64,000 bases of DNA from Diabrotica undecimpunctata (GCF_040954645.1 NC_092807.1:51737481-51801480); one strand, 5' to 3'. Shown: positions 33,755 to 46,060, numbered from the stretch's first letter. Translations and numbers: made by a program. The notes: generated from the sequence alone by a model not told the origin.

Positions 33755-35400
33755 AAGGTGGCCTAATTTGGGATAGCCGGGTACCCAAATTTGAGACAGG
33801 TACCCCAATTTGATAGATTATTCAAAAAAGCCCTTTTCTTCGCAGAAAAGGCAAATATATGTGCTAGACTTTATTTCTCCACAGTTTTCATGTGCACTCC
33901 TGCCACACTGGTAACACTTTGCCCATTGTTCGCCATATCTATCGTCGAAAAATTTGCCGGTGTAAAATAGACATTCCACGTCGTTTTCTCCACTTTCGTC
34001 GGACGATGAACTAGCTAATGGAAGGTCTTCGCTGCTGTTTGAGGTTGAACTTGAAGAAACTTTCCGTTTCCTTCTTGAAGTTTTGCCTTTTGATGTAGAA
34101 GGTTGACCTACGTCTTCATTTATTGGTATTTCTTCTTGAGGAGTTGTTGTTTTTTTTATCTAAAACTTTTTGTTGAATTTTTTTTTCTGGGGCTAATACA
34201 CAATCCCAAGTTTTTCTGGGGTAACTACTAGTTTTTTTGTTCTGCAAACTGTTTTTTAATTCTTCTTTGTAGGCTGTTAGAGTAATAACTGAAGCCTTTT
34301 CTGATCTGGCATGTGGTTTTTTAGTAGTGTCTCTCTTGTATTTAGGGATTGGACAGATGTCTTTCGGAGAAACAAGTTGTTTATAAGGTATTGGTGGACT
34401 AGGAGTTCTATGTTCTCGCATTGGATGATTTTGTTGTTCATGGTTTGGTTCTAGTCCAGTCTGGTCCCTCGTCTGGGACATCGTCTCAGCTCTATTATAC
34501 GCTTTACAAAAAATACTGGCAACGGCATAAAGCGACACAACACTCAACTGATTTTCTCTAAGCCAGTTTTCTATTTCTTGTGCGTAGTACGTTTTCAGAT
34601 GTGCCATAAAAGCAACATCCAACGGTTGCATCTTATGTGTGAATGTGGTGGGAGACAAATAATCATCAGATGATTCTGCTTGACCAAATCTATTAGAGCA
34701 ACATTTCTTGTATGAGAATAGTGAGCATCAAGGATGAGAAGAACAGGGTCTGCAGCTGAAGGTTTAGTAAATTTTGTTAAAGCCATTTAGTGAAAATATC
34801 GGCCTGTACCCACGTGGGCATTGTGCCACTGATCCAGTGAAAGTTCTTAGTATCAACTCTGTTTTCATATTTTTTCTAGGGAATATTATTAATGGTGGTA
34901 CGAAAACTCCTGCAGCATTCGTACACGCAATAACAGTAATCAGCTTGCCCCTTTCTGCTGAATAAGTGACGAAACCTGCTTTTTCCCTCTCATAGAAATT
35001 ACTTTGCTATGTTTGTGCTGAACTATTGTAAGGCCTGTTTCGTCCACATTAAATATAAGTTGTGCAGGATTAGTCAGCTTAAGATATTCTGGTTCATACA
35101 GGTCAAAGAACTTGGATACATTTTCAGCAGTAAACGATTTTACTCGAGCATTGGAGGAGTACGTATTGAAAGCGTCGGATTTTTTGATTCCGCTGAATGG
35201 ATGTGGTATTGAGTTTCGTATTGCAAGTTGAAAGACCAGTCGTTTTATATCACGCGCTCTTAGCCCGGAATAACGTGGATCCATAGTTAGGGCATATTAC
35301 CAACTACCAACTCGTTTTCTAATTCCAAAGGAAGAATAGGTCGGCGGCCAATTGATATCCCAACGAGTTCTTCTGGAGTCTTGTCTGATTTCACATATCG
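33755..35400 (-). pseudogene. Pogo-type DDE_1 transposon with PHD-like finger (copy 2)
   Basis: The minus strand from about 35400 has an N-terminal segment (E-E-L-V-G-I-S-I-G-R-R-P), then G-L-R-A-R-D-I-K-R-L-V-F-Q-L-A-I-R and F-N-V-D-E-T-G-L-T (first catalytic Asp). A D-A-H-Y-S-H segment is the second Asp region, and H-K-M-Q-P-L-D-V follows. A basic linker leads to a C-terminal Cys/His finger at about 34000-33845 (C-L-F-Y-T ... C-Y-Q-C-G-R-S-A-H-E-N-C ... C-L-F-C). Stops split it into at least three frames. Beyond its 3' end, 33755-33815 carries three units of the type aaattNgggtacc, probably subterminal repeats. Confidence 0.8.
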
Positions 35401-35409
35401 TCCTAAGTA

Positions 35410-36630
35410 ACCTGCATTATCTACCGTACAACGCCCGCAGAAAGTATTTGCTACAGAAGGTCGCAAACAAGTAGGTGCAATTAACAGCGTCGAACGAGGT
35501 TTCCAGGTGACAGCTGTTTGTTATACGTGCACTAACGGGAGCTATATTCCACCTACTCTAATATTTCCACGAAAAAATATGAAAAGGGAATTAGCTGACC
35601 ATACACCAGCAGGAACTTTATCTATTCCCTAGGAGTCTTGCTGCATGACGGGTTCAGTGTTTTTACAATGGTTGCAGCATATCCAAAATTATGCCAAGGC
35701 ATCTTCCACCAAGAAGGTTTTGTTAATTGTGGATAGAAATTCAAGTGATAAATATCTTGAGGCTCTTCTGTACGCCAAAGAAAATGGCATTGTACTTTTA
35801 TGTTTGTCGGCTCACTGTACACATCGGATGCAACCTCTCGATGTAACATTCTTTGGTCCACTCAAAACCTATTATGACCAAGAAATAACTAAATGGGTCA
35901 AAGCTCATCCTGTTCGAGTTGTAAATCAGTTCCAAATTGGTGGTCTGTTAAATGAAGCCTATGGAAAAGTAGCTAATGTTCAGAATGCTGCTCATGGATT
36001 TTTCAAAACTGGTATCTACCCAATAAACCCCGATGTATTTCTCGACTACATGTTTCAAGCATCTAAAACTACAAATATTGTAGTAGATGGTATCAAATCT
36101 GCTGTAAACATTTATGATAATAATGAAGAACCTGGACCTTCCTCTTCTACCATAGAAGTCCCTAATGTGATGACAGCTTAGACAAACTTGCAAAATCCAA
36201 CAAGTGGCATTTTACTAGTGGTTACTCCGGCAGATTTAAGTCCAGTTCCAGTCGGACCATTTGTTTCCGACCAGGGAAAAAGAAAGGCAAGGAAACGTCA
36301 AGGCACTTCTATTCTTAACTCAACTCCAAATCAAGAGCAGGCAAAAGAAAAAAGCAAACCGAAACCAGAGATCCCTCCAAAAATAAAAAGGTCGGTAAAC
36401 AGGAATGTTTTTATAGACTGCGAGTCGGAAAACGAAAGTGAACCTTTTTCTGCTGATGAAGAAAATGATGATGCTGCTTGCATTTATTGTACAAAACTGT
36501 ACAAGTTGTCTAAAAAAGGTGTGCTATAGTTATGCTGTTGTTCGTGTCAAAAGTGGGCACATGCTGAGTGTGCCGGACTAGCCAAGAAAACAAAAATGTT
36601 TGTTTGCGAGCTTTGTACCGACTGAAGAAT
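35410..36630 (+). pseudogene. Pogo-type DDE_1 transposon with PHD-like finger (copy 3)
   Basis: Truncated at the 5' side. It starts within the DDE_1 domain (V-G-A-I-N-S-V-E-R-G) and continues through S-Y-I-P-P-T-L-I-F-P-R-K, a stop near 35630, then an intact 178-residue stretch (35645-36181) with H-R-M-Q-P-L-D-V-T-F-F-G-P-L-K and G-I-Y-P-I-N-P-D-V-F. The catalytic L-I-V-D-R-N-S-S-D differs from the usual D-G-H-S-S-H. After a stop, 36188-36529 gives a basic linker and the start of a PHD-like finger that continues past another stop to C-E-L-C at 36620. It abuts copy 2 head to head. Dead. Confidence 0.8.
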
Positions 36631-36811
36631 ATCAAACGGTATTAATGTGTCATTTTGCCCGCCAGGTGGGGTAAAATAAACTTTTCTTGTTCATTTTTAT
36701 ATGTTTGGCTTAAAGTTTATATTTTCTCCTACTTTGTTAAAAACTTGTCTCAAGTGTTTTAAATACTTTAGTTTGCGTTTTATCCAAGTTTTGTTTAAAA
36801 AAATATTTTCT

Positions 36812-37166
36812 TATAGTATATATAGTATATATAGTATATATAGTATATATAGTATATATAGTATATATAGTATATATAGTATATATAGTATATATAGTAT
36901 ATATAGTATATATAGTATATATAGTATATATACTATATATAGTATATATAGTATATATAGTATATATAGTATATATACTATATATACTATATATACTATA
37001 TATAGTATATATAGTATATATAGTATATATAGTATATATAGTATATATAGTATATATAGTATATATACTATATATAGTATATATAGTATATATAGTATAT
37101 ATAGTATATATAGTATATATAGTATATATAGTGTATATAGTATATATAGTATATATAGTATATATA

Positions 37167-37224
<58 letters not shown>
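36812..37224. repeat. 9 bp satellite (agtatatat)n grading into (AT)n
   Basis: About 40 units of agtatatat from 36812 to about 37170, followed by roughly 50 bp of pure (AT)n. A minority of units have act in place of agt (near 36931, 36976-37000 and 37066), one has gtg. The open frames on both strands (Ser-Ile-Tyr and Tyr-Ile-Leu repeats) are products of the 9 bp period. Confidence 0.95.
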
Positions 37225-37226
<2 letters not shown>

Positions 37227-37880
37227 TTAAGTAAAATTTTTGGTTTTTTACAAATGTATGTCTTTTGTACACCCTTCCCCTAATGTGTTGAGCATATCAT
37301 CAAAAAAAGAAGTGAATATGTGTATAATTTACAATGACTACCTATAAAAATAGTTCATAACAAAAATTTATATTTGTAACAAATTTAAAAAATTAGGTTT
37401 TGGACCAAAATAGCAACATTGTAAGCATTCCAATATATAGGTACATTTTACAGACTTATAATCTTCTTTTTATCGTTCCTATTGTTGCAATTTATTATTA
37501 AAACATGATTTATAGCAACATCTATTGGTGTACATAAATGTAATTTTGGGTCAAGGAATAACTTTTTCAGTTTTACAAACCATTTCTTCTGTCATTTATT
37601 AAAAAAAAATCGATATCTAAATAGGTATTATAACTAATATACGGTGTGTATTGGCCAGTAGATCAGTATTTGTTTTAGATTATCTATATGTATTATGTTT
37701 GAAAATGATTTTAATGTTGTAGATAAGTCCAATCGATTCAACGGTCATATTTGTATTTGTATATCGGAATCAAAAATATTATTTTAATGACGTTTGTCTG
37801 GTAATTTATCTTTCGTATGTGTTTATTTTATTACAACTGCTCTAATTTAGAATTCACATATAAAAAATCTTTTTATTCTC
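37225..37880. other. No gene seen
   Basis: AT-rich; nothing that I can support. Confidence 0.4.
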
Positions 37881-38104
37881 AAGGAGTTACATAGATCTTG
37901 AAGAGGAAAAAACACAACTTTTTCAAATAATTGTATTTTAAAAACCAATAATCTAGTTTATTTAAAATTTACACACAGAAAAGTTTAGCCTTTGAATAGA
38001 TTGTAAAAAAGATTTCAGCTAAATTGAAAATTGTCGATTTTTTCTGCAGTTGTCCTCGTCTAGCCTTTGTTATATTAGGCGGAATATTTCGGTGCAGATT
38101 CATC
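37881..38104. repeat. Dispersed repeat, copy B left part
   Basis: Starts with the 20-mer shared with 27131-27150. Interrupted at 38104 by the hAT element. Confidence 0.35.
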
Positions 38105-40075
38105 CAAGCGCGGATGTAGGACCGATTTTGGATACAGGGGTGTCTGGGAAATTTTTAAAAAATTAGGGTTAAAATGGTAAGTTTTAAGGCAATTTTTGAT
38201 ACACTGTTGAGTGCCATAAAGGCATTCAAAACTTATCGTTAATAAAGTATTTTTATTTGTCTAGCAACGAAAAATCAGCAAATTTTAACCTAAAACCCCA
38301 TGAAATTACTTTTTTTGTCTAGCACAAAAATTATTCTGTACACTAAACCTCTAATAACAAATTCGAGTTGTCTGACTCTCTGATGTGCAAATCGCTCTAT
38401 TACTTTGTTAGTGTCTACTTCAATGCTTCGATGAACAATGAGGAGGCAAAGACCCGTGAGTCGGGTTTCCCTCATCCTTGTACTCAGCCAAGTCTTCACT
38501 CTTCTTAACGTAGAGAAGGAGCTCACTGTTGTAGCCACACTGACTAAAAAATAATAAAGTACAGTATAATGATGTATTCTGGACATTAACATTGTCTAGA
38601 AGAGGTATGTAAATTGAACGTCTGTAATATTCTTCTGGGCCAGCTGGATGATTGGCTCTCTTAGTCTCTCTACCCACAAATCTAGGTAACTTCACTTTAA
38701 CGTCCAATTCGTCTACTAATTTTTTAACTTCGGTAAAGATCTTACTAAAACTTTCTTCGCAGTTAGATCTTCGTTAGATTGGAAAAAGCCTTAGTCGCAG
38801 GTTAGCATCAAGGAATTTTGTTTGTAGAAGTAGGCTTAGTGCCAATGTTAATTTTAATATGTCAATCAGTGACATCAAAGACGCTAGAAACTCAGATGTG
38901 CATAAATAATTAAGCAAAGTTGATGCAAGTGTAGCAGTCTTGAGATCCTTCCATGTTGAGATAGATGTTAGTACTTCAATTACATATTTATATGTAAAAT
39001 GCCAGATGTGAACTGGGTCACGCTTTCGTGATGTACAACTCATCTTGTTTCGTATAAACTTGTTAAATTTTGTCCGAGTGTTAGTTTTAAAACTTCATTT
39101 CTCTTGGCTGACATGCTAAAAATAATATTACTGACTTCATTTTTCCAAATGTGTTTCTGGTGGACTATACATTAATAGAAGTTGAAAAGGAGTTGTTTAA
39201 AATATGATAAAGGCAAGGACATCTAACTGCATTTGTTGCGACCTTTTTTATTTCTGTTACTGCCCGACTGCTTCAGAGCTCATTATGTTGCAACTGTTAG
39301 TATCGATTTCTACACATTTGTTCGGATCCAAGTGCATTTCTTTCAACAAGTTTAATACTACCTTTCCCAAGATTTCTTCTGTCAGGTGTTGTTCCTTCCC
39401 TCCTTCTTGATTTTCATTAATTATTATTATATTCTTATAAGCGTCAACGAATTTGACAGAGTTTTCAAGAATGTTGTTATTGTGTATGTAACTTAAATTT
39501 ATAGAAAACTGTTCCACGTGGGACGTCGGTCGTCTCGTCTCATATGACAGAGTAATAATTTGAACTTTGAACTTAATTCATTATTTATTCACCACATTGT
39601 TTGTATGGCTCCGGCTTTGCCCATGAGTTTGGCGAAAAATGTTAAAGGTTTCGTGACAAGGCTTTGGGCTGTCATCCCTTTATTGTGACCACATTTTTTA
39701 TTAGAAAATACAACGCAATACTTGCAAAATAATCCCTTTTGAATGTGTCAAAGTACCAACCAACTTCTTGGTTCTAAGTTGTGGTGACTCAAGTAACGCT
39801 TCGCTTCTTTTTTATTCTTTGTGTGTGAAGAATATGGAAATTGATATGATTTTGATTCGGCAGACGCAGACGTTCAGTCTGTTGCTTTCTCCAACGCAGT
39901 TAGTAGCAGAACGCGTCGTTCTGCATATCCTTTACTACCCTCAAAACTAAAAACATTTTTCTCGTGGCAAGTGGTATATGAGTTTGAAACTAAAACAGTT
40001 TGAACTGCAAATATTTAAATTTATATTTTTTTAAATTCTAGGGGGGCCATGGCCCCCTTTCTGGGTCCGCCTTTG
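38105..40075 (-). mobile_element. hAT transposon, decayed
   Basis: A 1971 bp element. The ends caagcgcggat (38105) and, inverted, caaaggcggaccc (40075) are imperfect TIRs. They are flanked by gattcatc (38097-38104) and ggttcatt (40076-40083), an 8 bp target duplication with two mismatches. The transposase remnant reads minus strand: a TTF-type zinc-finger region with F-C-K-Y-C-V-V-F near 39725, C-V-E-I-D-T-N-S-C-N-I-M near 39290, S-T-W-K-D-L-K-T-A-T near 38940, R-E-T-K-R-A-N-H-P-A near 38660, and F-S-T-L-R-R-V-K-T-W-L near 38510. This is the ZMYM1-like/hAT type common in insects. Several frameshifts. Confidence 0.8.
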
Positions 40076-40430
40076 GGTTCATTTGAATTCAAAAATTCGA
40101 AAATTTTCTTATGCTCTTTACTCGTGACTTAACGAAGGAATTGAGAAAATAATGAAATTTTAAGTTTTAAAATGAGTTTGAATCAATTTTGGTCTCATAT
40201 TTTTTAGGATTTTTCCAATTCTCATGGTTTTTAAATTTCTTCTTCGTATAAAACAAGAACGTGTCGAACGATTGATAATCCATTCGTCCAATCACGAAAT
40301 AATAGTATAAAGATTAACTGTGCAAAGTTTCAGCTAAATAGGTAGATTCGTTCTCGAGAAATTAATGCCTACCGCATGAAAAAACAAAGTTTCTAGAAAC
40401 ACGCAGAGCGTACGTACCGACCGCGTGGTA
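40076..40430. repeat. Dispersed repeat, copy B right part
   Basis: Shares the ttcgttctcgagaaat...ctaccgca block with copy A (27515-27550). Follows the hAT right end. Confidence 0.35.
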
Positions 40431-40889
40431 TTCAAATCTCTTATCTATACCTCCACTAATATTGCTCGAAGTATTACTGAACAAAGTTTACTTTATAAGA
40501 ATATAGACATCTTAGTTATTTGAGTTCTGAGTAAATTATGACTTATACACCCCAAAATTTTTCAAAATACACGCATATATATCATGCACAAAATTTCTCG
40601 AAAATGAACAATATTTCTATATAGATATGCACTATTTTTGCAAATATAGAGTAATCGCTAAAAGGTGAATAAACCAAATTTTGCTGATAGTTACTAATAT
40701 TAATGTTTGTAGTTACATTAAAAAGATTTTCCGATAACATTTTAATTAGTGTGTGTATAAATGTGTACACAATTATTTATAATACATATCTTGAACCAAT
40801 AGTTAGTGATATAATAACAATGGACATCTGGATTTACTCGCTTAGAATACATTACATACGTTAAGATGTTCTTAACTACCAGTGACTAC
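40431..40889. other. No gene seen
   Basis: AT-rich; a 62-residue minus frame at 40770-40582 is unsupported. Confidence 0.4.
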
Positions 40890-41554
40890 CAGTGGCGTAG
40901 CCAGGGAAGGTGTCCAGGGGTCCGAACACCCCCCGAAATATTATTAAATTTAATATTGTTGATTTTAAAATTCAATAAATATGCAAAAATTGAATAATAT
41001 TAATTTTATTCACAAAACCTTTTATTGGGAAGTAATGTCCCTTAAACTATTTTAAATATTGTCCAGATACTGGTTTTCGACAGTATTTGGATAACTTTTC
41101 AGATTGTGTTTTATAGGAGCATTAAGCACTTATAATTAACTCTTTTTTTAAATTTTTTAAATATACATAGTCACAATATAGAGAAATAAATATTTCTATA
41201 AGCTATAACTTATAACATACTATTATTTTTGGCATCCCAAGATTTCAAATGATGCAATTTACAAGTAATATATTAATGTCTTGAAAGATATAATTTATAA
41301 ATTTTTATTTAGTATAATTCTTTTAAAGTTAAAAGTCAATTCTTTTTCTTACAAATTGTATTGTCATCATTTTTCTGTGCAAAAAAGAGTAATTCGTTAT
41401 AAAAAAATATATATAAAATTAATTATTAAATTAAATTAAATAATTCATTGGTGGATTGAATTTTTTTTTCTAAACGTTTTGTAGAAAGGGGTGGTGAACT
41501 TAAACGAGTGAACTCCTCCCCCCCCCCCCCAATAAAATCATGTCTAGGTCACTG
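40890..41554. mobile_element. Non-autonomous hAT element
   Basis: 665 bp. The left end cagtggcgtagccagg and the right end (inverted) cagtgacctagacatg are related TIRs. The flanks gtgactac (40882-40889) and ttgtctac (41555-41562) agree at 6 of 8 positions. It has no coding and contains a C14 run at 41517-41530. Confidence 0.6.
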
Positions 41555-41722
41555 TTGTCTACCAAAAAATTTATGTTTTCTGTCGATAATATTGTAATCT
41601 CCCGGTTTTACGATGTGGTTTGCCAAATATGTATATAATATACACATATCAATATTATAATTTGCTTATTCTGTCTGTCTTTTCGCAATGAAAACCCACC
41701 TATCAACAAAAACTTCTACTAA

Positions 41723-41729
<7 letters not shown>

Positions 41730-41787
<58 letters not shown>
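41730..41787. repeat. (AT)n microsatellite
   Basis: 58 bp of pure AT dinucleotides. Confidence 0.95.
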
Positions 41788-41789
<2 letters not shown>

Positions 41790-41990
41790 CTTAATTATGT
41801 GTTCAGATGCACTTTGTTGTTATTTATATTACTAACCTAATATGTTTGTTTACAAAAAAACTGTAAAAAAATGACTCATCAACGGACAAAGTTTTGCAAT
41901 AAAATTGTTAGTGTTTCTTATAAAATTAAATAACCATAAAAATAAAAAAAGTGTAGATATAAGTACCTTAGGTTGGTTATTTAATTGCAG

Positions 41991-42870
41991 ATGCCTAAAA
42001 TATATTCGAAAAGTGGCAATATTGCAGATGAGTTCCTTCAGACAGCTCTAGTTGCTATAAGCTCAGGCAGAAAAATTAGAGAAGTTGGACAACGTTTCAA
42101 CATCTGAGGCGATCTTCGTTACAAAATAAGGATGAATCAAAGAACTCGGTCGAAATCCAATCTTCAGGGAAGAACAGGAGAAAGAATTAACTAAATATAC
42201 CTTGGACCTAGCTAAAATGTTTTATGGTATCACTATTAGAGATCTAAGGCAATTGGTGTATAAATATGCAGATACAAATGAAATCAGGCACACTTTTTGT
42301 AACGAGACTAAACTTGGTGAAAAATACTGGGTAACTTTGTTCTTAAGTAGTACCAGAAGCAGTGCCACAAGTAAATTCTGAAATATATCTTATTTCTGGA
42401 GCATCAAAAGCCAATGTTCCTTTTTCGAATTTATTACTACTGCCAAAAGTCCACAAAATCTTTAAAAAAACTAGGACGTGTAGAAAGAAACGATCTGCAA
42501 TCCCAACATCCACACCGATGAAGAATATTTTCGAAGAAGCTGACTTGAAGAGGAAAGAGAGAAACGAGAACGTAGCTGCTACAAAACGAAAAACTGTTTG
42601 GAAAAGTGGCCAAAAATCAACCCATGTAAAGAAGATTAAATTTGAAGAAAGTGAAACGGAGGAATCAGAACATGACGAGAAAGACATATGTGATGATGAA
42701 CTAGACGATGTGGATCCGACTAGCCCAAAGAACATCTGCCTGATTTGTGGAGAATTCGAGAAGGACAGAGAATTATGGTATCAATGAGCATCTGGTTTGG
42801 GTTTGGCCCATGTCCTTTTCACTGCAAGAGAAAGTTCGAAGGACTATATTTGTGACAAATGTGTTGAATA
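41991..42870 (+). pseudogene. Internally deleted pogo-type transposon (copy 4)
   Basis: The N-terminal helix-turn-helix is present from an ATG at 41991 (M-P-K-I-Y-S-K-S-G-N, then I-R-E-V-G-Q-R-F-N). The whole DDE_1 catalytic domain is missing. Then a 141-residue open frame (42362-42787) covers the post-catalytic region, with T-P-M-K-N-I-F, a basic stretch and a long acidic stretch. It enters a PHD-like finger (I-C-L-I-C-G-E-F-E ... Y-I-C-D-K-C), completed after a stop at 42785. This is the layout of a deletion derivative that keeps the DNA-binding and zinc-finger ends. Confidence 0.7.
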
Positions 42871-43155
42871 AGTACTCAGTTTGAATTATAAAATGTTTTG
42901 TAATTAAAAAATCAAACTGTATAATTTTTATAATTTTCATAAAATTACCCACATAGGTACAGAATGTGTATTTACCGTTTGACTCTACGTGTCTTATATA
43001 CGTCTAGGATTAACTTTCGTGAGGTTACTGTATTAATTTGAATAGTTTTAATAACCTAATATACAACAATCAAGACGGTTTTGCTTTAAGTGCGTAGGAT
43101 TCCCCCACCTTCCCTTATATTTCTATGACACTTCTAGTTTTAAAATAACTTTATA

Positions 43156-45273
43156 CAGGGTGGTCCTTAAGTAATTGTACAAACAGAAACCGTAGATTCT
43201 GAACTTTAAAATATTATAATTTAAGCCAACTTGCTTCAATAAAATGTTGATATTAAGAAAGATACAGGGTGTTAAAGTGAAAATTAAACTTTTACGTTTG
43301 TAAATATTTTTAGACAAAAATTTACAATTGGATGCTTTTGTGTAGGATAAATTATAATTTTATACATACTTTAATGTAACTGATAGAGGGCACCACATAT
43401 GTCACATGTGTGGTATAAATTTGCGCTTAATTTTTTTGCTGTTTCAGTTAGCTCTATTTGTGTTAAAAAATATTAAAGATACATTATTTTTACAAAGAAA
43501 CTTGTCAGTAACCTCAACATTCAACCGTTTTCGAGATAATCGCATTTTATAAGTCAGCTGCATAATAATATTTATGCGGTAAAGCACTGAATATCTGTAG
43601 ATAAGCATAATTCATAGTTTATTCTTATTAAATCAACTCAAAGATGATAATGTTACATCACAAAATGCTTTGTTATTGCTGCTAAATGTCTTATTGGAGA
43701 AAAGATTCTTCATCTTCTTCTTTAGGTGCCGTGTCCGTATTCAGTCGTTGGCCGTCATTATGTTTACAATTTCCCTTTTCTATCGCTTCTTAAGTTTCTA
43801 TACTGGCGTTGTATTACTTTTTCTCTATTGTAAAATGCTGAAAACCTAAAATATGTGGTTTATGCAAGATGGTATACCTCCACATTCTAGAGAGAAGGCA
43901 GTGAGAACATACTTAAATACAACTTTCCTGACGTTGAATTGGTCATGGTAGTCATATTCCTTGGCAATGTGGTGAGATATTGATATAATTATTTAATTCA
44001 TAAAAAATCCCAAAAGAATACTTACTATTCATTACATAGAAAATACACAGGCAATTTAGTATAATTATAAGGCATAATATAGGTCGTTAGTAAATCCTAG
44101 TAGTCCATTTATTCGAGATGTAATTATAGTTACTCGTAAGCTGTAACGTAATCATATAAATAAGTAATGTCATCGATAGGTTATTCCGTGTGAATATAAG
44201 TAACCAATGAACGAGATAAATCACAGTTTAATACAATATTTAACCTCTGCGACAAATAAGATGTAGTTCCATAATATACCATAAGATTTGGATATGTAAC
44301 CAAAAGAATATATTCATCCATTATACAATATAGCCACCACGTAGCCCAGAATTTAATCCGCTTAATTTTGGTGTATGGGGCGCATTAAATCAACGTGTTT
44401 ATAAGAATCCCATAAACATTCGGAACCAACTATGGGAAGAAATAAATACTGCAGCAGTTTCTTTAGAACCAATGATGCTATTTAATATGAGACGATATTT
44501 TATGGAATATATTGACAAATGAATTAAAGAAAATGATGGACATATCCAACACTTACTTTGACAAAAACTTATGTTATTTAGTTTAACTATTTCTTAATTT
44601 GGTTTGTAAACAAAATGTTTTGATTATGACTTTAATTTAACATAAAACGTAAAATGTTTGATGTAAAATCCTATTATTCTGTTATTTTGTCAAATCCTAT
44701 TATTAATTATCCTGCTGATATATTTATTTTATTTAATATTTCGTTAACTATTAACTTTAGTTAAAGGTATTTTATACCAAAATTCAGAAGTATTAATGTT
44801 TTTGTCTATTTTTCCTTCGTTGACTGGAGTAATTGCCTTAAATCAGAATTATGCAGCTGATTTGTAAAATGCGATTATCTCGAAAACTGTTGAGTTTTGA
44901 AGGTATTAACAAGTATACCTTTTTTTGTTAAAATAATGTATCTTTAATATTTTTTGTCACAAATATAGGTAACTTAAAGAGCCAAAAAGTTAAGTGCAAA
45001 TTTATGCTACATGTGGCTCCCTCTATTAGCTACATCAAAGTGTGCATCAAATTATAATTTCTCATATTTAAAGGTATCCAGTTGAAAATTTTTATACATA
45101 AATGTTTACAAACATGAAAGTTATAGCGAAGAATAAAATTTTAAATTTGCTCTTTAACACCCTGTATCTTTCTTAATATCAACATTTTATAAAAGCAATT
45201 TGACTTAAATCGTAATATTTTAAAGTGTAGAATCTACTGTTTCTTTTTGTACAATTACTTAAGGACCACCCTG
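43156..45273 (+). mobile_element. Tc1/mariner-superfamily element with ~420 bp TIRs
   Basis: 2118 bp between TA duplications (43154-43155 and 45274-45275). The arms 43156-43567 and 44849-45273 are inverted copies of high similarity, beginning cagggtggtccttaagtaat. The transposase remnant on the plus strand has W-F-M-Q-D-G-I-P-P-H-S (about 43855-43890, second catalytic Asp) and P-P-R-S-P-E-F-N-P-L-N-F (about 44335, third acidic region) followed by W-E-E-I. These are separated by about 360 bp of unrelated AT-rich sequence (about 43965-44325), a nested insertion. The N-terminal half of the transposase is absent. Confidence 0.85.
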
Positions 45274-45275
45274 TA

Positions 45276-46060
45276 TAATACAATTTTACTTTGTGGTTAC
45301 TTCTTATTTAGTTTATCTAAGAATTAAATTTACTATCAAATGTTGTTTGTTTATATTTTATTATTAATTTAATATTTCGCTGAATTTGACAGGTCTTTCA
45401 GAAGTAAACAACGTATGATTTGTTAATACGTCAACAGGTGGCGTTAGGAGCAAACATAATAATTTATTGAAATATTTAATATAATTTGTTTAAAATATAA
45501 ATAAATAATAAAATTACTTTAGTCAATTTTAAAAATATTATTTAAATTTTAAGAATAGAAAAACATAGTATAAGGTTTCGCGCTAGTCTACTGTACCGTC
45601 TCTTTTTTTATTAAATTAAATTCAACCAAATTAACAGAATTCTTTTCCTTTTTATTAAAATTCAGTTAGCGTGATATTTTAATCTGCCAAATCAATTACT
45701 GTTTGACGTAGACATCTGTCCTCAAAACTTATTAATCGTTTAGCGGGCCCATAGTTTCATTTAAATATAGCCTGCATTAACTCAGTTTTATAAACAGAAT
45801 GATATTTGTAGACATGTGGCAATAACCCCAATGCCCTCAGGTAATGAGTGTTAATTATTTTTAAGATGAACAGTGAGTCAAACATATTTATGTACTTACG
45901 TTTAGATTCTACGTCTATTTTGGTATACTTTGTAATAAGAGAGAAATATGAATTTCTCAAGATAAAAGCATATATGATAATAAACAGATGAGAATGATAA
46001 TATCACTTAGGAGGATACGAATTGCAAACTTAGCCTACAAAAAAAAATTTTTGGAAAAGT
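45276..46060. other. No gene seen
   Basis: AT-rich. A 67-residue minus frame at 45960-45757 is not recognised. Confidence 0.4.

Noticed and set aside
33482..33808. Frames with Tyr-Ile runs on both strands
   Set aside because: Produced by the (AT)n microsatellite.
36701..37272. Long open frames on both strands across the 9 bp satellite (Ser-Ile-Tyr and Tyr-Ile-Leu repeats)
   Set aside because: A stop-free 9 bp period gives open frames automatically; there is no flanking coding support.
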